DNA of 36,257 nucleotides from an uncultured Bacteroidia bacterium (GTDB lineage: Bacteria; Bacteroidota; Bacteroidia; Bacteroidales; Prolixibacteraceae), in contig CAINLJ010000105.1 of assembly GCA_903850335.1 (NCBI GenBank), positions 1-36,257 on the forward strand, written 5' to 3'. This document shows positions 32,404 to 36,257 of the stretch, piece by piece. A program made the translations under genes and the position numbers. The notes beneath the pieces are model-generated. The model saw nothing but the letters and a program-made list of their open reading frames with translations. It was not told the DNA's origin and searched no databases. Position 1 is the first letter of the stretch, and every line of letters starts with the position of its first letter.

Positions 32404-33594
32404 TTAATGCATTGCCTTGATCCTTGATACCATCAGGGTAATGAAAAAACCGAAGATCCCGATTACTGCGAACGAGTACCTTAATCCTGCTGCAGCAGAG
32501 ATGTAGCCAATAAGGGGCGGCCCCATTAAAAAGCCGAGATAGCTTACACTTGAAACGGTTGCGAGGGCAATTCCGGGGGCAATTGTCGAATGTCTCCCAG
32601 CTGCACTGTAAACCGAAGGCACAATACTTGAAACTCCTAAGCCCACCAGCATGAAGGCAATTGTTGATGGGATTAAGTACGGTAGCAGGACCGAGATTAA
32701 GAGCCCGGAAGAGATTAGAATTCCACTCACCTGAAGCAAATGTTTTCTTCCAAATCGCAAAACCAGCCGATCAGCAATAAATCTTCCTAAGGCCATCGTA
32801 ATCATGAACGAAGTATACCCAAGGATCACTAATTCATGCGGAGCCATGACAACATCCTTGAAATAAATACCGCTCCAGTCAAACATTGCACCCTCACTGG
32901 CCATGCTGCAGAACCCTATGATACCTAGTTGAACCAGCCCTCTGTCAGGTTTTGAAAAAAACTTACTTTTAGTTTCACTGTTTTTTGTTTGTGAGGCTTT
33001 TCCCGGAATTAGTTTTTTCCAGTTTAAAACAAGGACTATTGTTACTATTAAAACAACAAGCCAGAAATGGTTGCGTGGTTGAATTTTAAGGTTTATCATA
33101 GTCAGTCCTACAAGTGCTCCCGTGAATCCCGCCATGCTCCAGCCTCCATGAAAAGAGGCCATTATTGGTCTGTTATAGATTTTTTCAGCTGCAACACCTT
33201 GTGTATTAATCGATATATTACACATATTACCAAAAACCCCGAAGAAGAAAAGCCCAATAGCGAGTTGCCATCCATGGGTTGCCAAAGCAAGGTTCGACAA
33301 GCATAGGGTGTAACCGGGGAATGCAAAAAGGATCACCTTTCGACTTCCAAAATGGGTAACTAACTTCCCGGAAAACGACATCATCAGAAACTGACCGACA
33401 GGTAAAGCGAATAATATGGTTCCAAAGGCGGCATCGCTAAGATTAAGCATTGTTTTTATCTCCGGTATTCTGCTGGCCCATGAGGCGAAGCAAAACCCCA
33501 TACTGAAGTAAAACAAAGCAATGGCAATCCTGATCCGTCTTTTATCGGGATATTTATCCGGAATGGTATGTGTTGATAATAGATCTGAATTCAT
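32404..33594 (-). CDS. MFS transporter, YbjJ-like
   Basis: A 396-residue major facilitator protein with about twelve hydrophobic helices in two halves joined by a charged loop (about 195-215, KASQTKNSETKSKFF). Loop 2-3 carries the MFS motif as GKLVTHFGSRKV (76-87), and the second half repeats it as DRLVLRFGRKHLL. SMASEGAMFDWSGIYF (about 230-245) is characteristic of the YbjJ/FucP-like branch that includes putative sugar or drug carriers. The substrate is unknown. It ends 11 nt from the hicB remnant and starts 146 nt from the helicase stop; a terminator hairpin lies in between. Confidence 0.92.
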   Translation of the reverse strand: MNSDLLSTHTIPDKYPDKRRIRIAIALFYFSMGFCFASWASRIPEIKTMLNLSDAAFGTILFALPVGQFLMMSFSGKLVTHFGSRKVILFAFPGYTLCLSNLALATHGWQLAIGLFFFGVFGNMCNISINTQGVAAEKIYNRPIMASFHGGWSMAGFTGALVGLTMINLKIQPRNHFWLVVLIVTIVLVLNWKKLIPGKASQTKNSETKSKFFSKPDRGLVQLGIIGFCSMASEGAMFDWSGIYFKDVVMAPHELVILGYTSFMITMALGRFIADRLVLRFGRKHLLQVSGILISSGLLISVLLPYLIPSTIAFMLVGLGVSSIVPSVYSAAGRHSTIAPGIALATVSSVSYLGFLMGPPLIGYISAAAGLRYSFAVIGIFGFFITLMVSRIKAMH

Positions 33595-33693
33595 TCGAAC
33601 TTCATAATTAGTCAGAATTAAAACCGCAAAGAATTAAATATCTGAACATTTAAAGTCATGTATTTCAAATAGAGAAATTCGGTTTTAAATGAA

Positions 33694-33723
33694 GAAGCCG
33701 GAAACATTGCACGTTCCGGCTTC
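33694..33723 (-). terminator. Terminator of the DEAD-box helicase gene
   Basis: GAAGCCGGAA (33694-33703) and TTCCGGCTTC (33714-33723) form a perfect 10-bp stem with a 10-nt loop, 17 nt after the helicase stop. The minus-strand continuation is TTCATTT, a modest T tract. Confidence 0.8.
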
Positions 33724-33740
33724 AAAATATACTTAAAATT

Positions 33741-35483
33741 TTAAAATCTTTTTTTTCGGTCACGTCGTTTAAAATCATCACGTCCACCCTCGGGTTTACG
33801 GAATCCACGTTCAAAACGGCCTCCTCTGTCTCCTCCTCTGTCTCCACCTTCTCTGCCTCCATTACTTAATTCGGCATCGAAGAATGATCCTCTAAAGTTC
33901 ATACCCCGGCTGTTTCTAAGTAATGTAGTACCATAGGCTGACTCAACCTCTACGGTTGCATGATTCTTATAGAGATCGATCTTTCCAATTTCAACATTTC
34001 TGCGTCCGGTTGCATCAATTACAAAGGTTATAATGTCCTTTGGAATCAGCCCCTGCGATAACCCAACATTCAGTCGGATCTGCGTCATGCCCTCCGAGGA
34101 GGTCTTCCGCATCTCGCGGCCTTCACGCCCTTCTCTTCTGCCGGTTTCGTGGACGTCGGGAGCATTCAGGTCAGCGGTATTGCCATAATAATCCAGGAAG
34201 CGATTAAATTCCAGTGAGACCACATGTTTAATAAGATCCTCCTTTGACAAGGATTCAAGCTTATCATGCACTGCCGGTAGGAAGGGGGCGATCTGATCCT
34301 CGTTAATTGTCACTGACTGAAGTTTGTCTATCAGATACATCAATTGTTTTTCGCAGATTACCTTACCTGTAGGAACTGGCATTCGAACAAATTTCTTTCC
34401 AATGCCCTTCTCTATCATCCTTATGCGCCCCTGCTCTTTCATGTGAATGATCGAGATGGAGATACCGGATTTCCCGGCTCGACCCGTACGACCGCTGCGA
34501 TGGGTATAGTTCTCAATATCGTCAGGAAGGTTGTAATTAACAATATGTGTGAGGTCATTCACATCCAGACCACGCGCTGCGACATCAGTGGCAACAAGCA
34601 TCTGTACTCCGCGAGTACGGAATTTCTCCATTACGAAGTCGCGTTGTTGCTGACTTAGGTCGCCGTGCAGCGCCTCTGCATTGTACCCGTCCTGAATAAG
34701 CTGGGCAGCTATCTCTTTGGTTTCCATTCGTGTACGACAAAATACAATGCCGTAGACTTCAGGGACAAAATCCATAACGCGCTTAAGCGCTGAATATCTG
34801 TCTTTTGCATGCACCATGTGGTAGATGTGTTCCACATTTTCGGCACCGCTTCCTTTTTTTCCGACTGAGATTTCAACCGGATTATTCATGTAATTATTTG
34901 CAATCGCTGCCACTTCTCTTGGCATCGTTGCTGAAAAAAGAAGAGTATTCTTCGTTTTAGGTGTTTGCTCCAGGATTGCATCCACATCCTCCTGAAATCC
35001 CATGTTAAGCATCTCGTCGGCTTCGTCAAGTACCATAATAGATATCTGCGAAAGATCGACTTTATTCTTGCGGATCATGTCGTGCATACGTCCCGGTGTT
35101 GCGGCAATGATATGCACGCCTTTGCGAAGTGCACTGATCTGTCCGCTGATATCTGCACCGCCATAGATTGGAATAATCACAATTTCGGGAAGATATTTGG
35201 CATAATCCGAAATCTCTCTGGCGATTTGCACACAAAGTTCACGGGTAGGACTTAAGATCAAGGCTTGTGGAACTCTGTTTTTTGGATCGATTTTTTGAAG
35301 GATTGGAAGTCCGAAGGCTGCGGTTTTACCAGTTCCGGTCTGTGCCAGTCCAACAATGTCTGTGGGGTTTTTCAGGAATAAAGGGATAAACTGTTCCTGG
35401 ATTGGCGAAGGTTGTTCGAAGCCCATTTCTTGAATCCCCTTTAGGATTCCGGGGTCGAGTCCCATTTCATTAAATTGCATCAT
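33741..35483 (-). CDS. deaD: DEAD-box RNA helicase, DeaD/CsdA-like
   Basis: A 580-residue ATP-dependent RNA helicase acting in ribosome assembly, RNA decay and cold adaptation. Motifs in order: Q motif FEQPSPIQEQ (22-31), Walker A AQTGTGKT (47-54), PTRELC, TPGR, DEAD (153-156), SAT (185-187), VFCRTR (247-252), TDVAARGLDV and HRSGRTGRAG (328-337). A DbpA-type RNA-binding RRM-like domain follows (about 462-535: TQIRLNVGLSQGLIPKDII) and a disordered, RGG-rich tail (about 540-580). Two ATGs in tandem open the frame; either could be used. A hairpin lies in the leader just before the start, which may control translation. The gene is bounded by a terminator on the left. Confidence 0.95.
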   Translation of the reverse strand: MMQFNEMGLDPGILKGIQEMGFEQPSPIQEQFIPLFLKNPTDIVGLAQTGTGKTAAFGLPILQKIDPKNRVPQALILSPTRELCVQIAREISDYAKYLPEIVIIPIYGGADISGQISALRKGVHIIAATPGRMHDMIRKNKVDLSQISIMVLDEADEMLNMGFQEDVDAILEQTPKTKNTLLFSATMPREVAAIANNYMNNPVEISVGKKGSGAENVEHIYHMVHAKDRYSALKRVMDFVPEVYGIVFCRTRMETKEIAAQLIQDGYNAEALHGDLSQQQRDFVMEKFRTRGVQMLVATDVAARGLDVNDLTHIVNYNLPDDIENYTHRSGRTGRAGKSGISISIIHMKEQGRIRMIEKGIGKKFVRMPVPTGKVICEKQLMYLIDKLQSVTINEDQIAPFLPAVHDKLESLSKEDLIKHVVSLEFNRFLDYYGNTADLNAPDVHETGRREGREGREMRKTSSEGMTQIRLNVGLSQGLIPKDIITFVIDATGRRNVEIGKIDLYKNHATVEVESAYGTTLLRNSRGMNFRGSFFDAELSNGGREGGDRGGDRGGRFERGFRKPEGGRDDFKRRDRKKRF

Positions 35484-35494
35484 CTGTCTTTTGT

Positions 35495-35533
35495 GACGGG
35501 TGTTATAGCTATCTAATGAACCAATTACCCGTC
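35495..35533 (-). promoter_or_regulatory. Leader hairpin of the DEAD-box helicase mRNA
   Basis: On the minus strand GACGGGT (35533-35527) pairs with ACCCGTC (35501-35495) around a 25-nt loop, ending 11 nt before the first ATG. A stem at this place could occlude or expose the initiation region, and cold-inducible helicase genes often have structured leaders; this is inference. Confidence 0.4.
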
Positions 35534-35676
35534 TTATTTATTTTCTTAAAAATTCCATTTCCCTGAGCGGGAAAATCGCCGCAAGTTACGATTTTTTTCA
35601 GGATTAACGATGACATTCGTAAATATTTGATTACGAACCATTCGGGGATTCCTGATTTAGGCTGTTCGGATGTTTG
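35534..35676. other. Helicase upstream spacer
   Basis: No gene is visible. A TAACTTGC sequence (35588-35581 on the minus strand) resembles the -7 box with a mismatch and could be the helicase promoter, but no -33 element supports it. Confidence 0.3.
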
Positions 35677-35763
35677 GCGAAGGGACGACGGGAGGAGGGG
35701 CGAAGGGGAGAGGCGGCGTTGGCGAAGGGGAGAAGGGGAAAGGGGGCGAAGGGGAGAGGGGGT
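35677..35763 (+). repeat. G-rich array with repeated GCGAAGGGGAGA
   Basis: GCGAAGGGGAGA occurs at 35700-35711, 35722-35733 and 35746-35757 within a run of G3-G5 tracts. The plus strand has more than four closely spaced G runs, so it could form a G-quadruplex. The same core appears inverted in the direct repeats to the right. Confidence 0.85.
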
Positions 35764-35847
35764 GTCTAGTCCTGAAATTGGTTTACAGAAAAATTAAAAT
35801 AAAAACAGGATTATGAAGTTAAAAGTAAACAGTTTTACGGACGAGTT

Positions 35848-35988
35848 GCCATGATTAAGTTGTTCACGAGGCCCCAGCGCCCCGTCGTTAAGTCGTCTCC
35901 CCTTCGTTGTTGCCCCTTCTTCGTAAAGTCACCCCATCATAAAGTCGCCCAGTCTCCCCTTCGTAAAGTCGTTCCGTCGTCCGTTAGG
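35848..35988. repeat. Direct repeat, copy 1 (141 bp)
   Basis: This copy starts GCCATGATTAAGTTG and ends CCGTTAGG. It matches the 36115-36257 copy nearly perfectly, apart from a two-base insertion and a few substitutions near TCGTCTCC. Inside are shorter near-repeats of TTCGTAAAGTC. No coding frame or transposase is present. Confidence 0.93.
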
Positions 35989-36046
35989 GGAGTTTGATCT
36001 TTTGCGAGAGTTTGCTGGCGGACGCGTTACAGGCATATACGTTTAT

Positions 36047-36101
36047 CCCCCAGTTCCGTTTCACTACACTGGGGGTCACAACCATTTCACCCTTTCAGGG
36101 T
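36047..36101. other. Two hairpins between the direct repeats
   Basis: CCCCCAGT (36047-36054) pairs with ACTGGGGG (36068-36075) around 13 nt. Downstream ACCCT/AGGGT (36089-36101) forms a small hairpin followed by TTTT, terminator-like on the plus strand. Together they resemble the palindromic cores of intergenic repeat elements. Confidence 0.6.
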
Positions 36102-36114
36102 TTTTATTGTATTC

Positions 36115-36257
36115 GCCATGATTAAGTTGTTCACGAGGCCCCAGCGCCCCGTCGTTAAGTCGTCCTCGTCCTTCGTTGTTGCCCCTTCTTCGTAAAGTCA
36201 CCCCATCATAAAGTCGCCCAGTCTCCCCTTCGTAAAGTCGTTCCGTCGTCCGTTAGG
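36115..36257. repeat. Direct repeat, copy 2 (143 bp, reaches window edge)
   Basis: The second copy of the 35848-35988 repeat, 267 bp downstream in the same orientation. The near identity, including internal TTCGTAAAGTC units, suggests recent duplication. It may continue past the window, so the true length and copy number are unknown. Confidence 0.93.

Noticed and set aside
35848-36257. CRISPR array
   Set aside because: There are only two long copies separated by 126 bp of unrelated sequence; the short internal units are irregular and lack spacer-like intervals.

Overview
The window is chromosomal DNA that looks like a Bacteroidota genome, probably one of the environmental, polysaccharide-degrading Bacteroidales/Marinilabiliales-type lineages. 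The evidence is several promoters of the Bacteroidota form (TTTG, 18-nt spacer, TAnnTTTG), the scarcity of Shine-Dalgarno sequences, moderate-to-low GC, a secreted GH78 rhamnosidase next to an S1 sulfatase, a periplasm-targeted sugar isomerase, and kinases rich in PAS domains. The lineage is an inference; no marker gene fixes it. Genes are densely packed on both strands, and TGA, TAA and TAG-type termination follows the standard bacterial code (TGA ends the rhamnosidase, isomerase, ABC-F and LuxR-type regulator genes).

Layout. 1-75: tRNA-Gly(GCC) on the minus strand with its promoter. 76-613: no convincing gene. 614-6167: a small carbohydrate locus, with exported sulfatase and alpha-L-rhamnosidase on the minus strand and a divergent exported sugar isomerase/epimerase. 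6255-9572: a small unknown beta-rich protein, an ABC-F ATPase (Uup-like), endonuclease III and a short 2[4Fe-4S] ferredoxin closed by a strong terminator. 9737-15585: a two-gene operon of a FIST-domain sensor protein and a 1541-residue soluble hybrid histidine kinase (six PAS regions, HisKA, HATPase, two receivers, Hpt). 15621-18500: a large FAD/Fe-S D-lactate/glycolate-type dehydrogenase. 18586-21418: cysteine synthase, a GNAT acetyltransferase and a PLP aminotransferase. 21421-23710: LuxR-type response regulator preceded by a 48-bp perfect hairpin, a YgiD-like dioxygenase and a YceI protein. 23836-28203: AraC regulator, trans-sulfuration PLP enzyme, TlpA-like lipoprotein and fatty acid desaturase. 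28448-29485: DUF2235 hydrolase. 29503-32392: a decayed stretch with a hybrid kinase split by an in-frame TGA and a fragment of a HicB antitoxin also carrying an in-frame TGA. 32404-35483: MFS transporter and a DEAD-box RNA helicase. 35534-36257: gene-free, with a G-rich array and a 141/143-bp direct repeat that runs to the window edge.

How genes may work together. Sulfatase, rhamnosidase and isomerase plausibly strip and process sulfated, rhamnose-containing glycans or glycosides, although no SusC/SusD pair is present. The FIST protein is the likely input module for the large kinase; family precedent (NosP-type FIST proteins encoded beside kinases) makes a nitric oxide/heme or small-ligand sensor a testable guess. 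The kinase ends in an Hpt domain and has no adjacent output regulator; the LuxR-type regulator about 6 kb away is a candidate partner only by proximity. CysK, the trans-sulfuration enzyme and the methionine/kynurenine-type aminotransferase form a loose sulfur amino-acid theme. The most interesting signals are the FIST-kinase operon, the two TGA-interrupted genes side by side, the perfect hairpin before the LuxR-type regulator, and the repeat region at the right edge.
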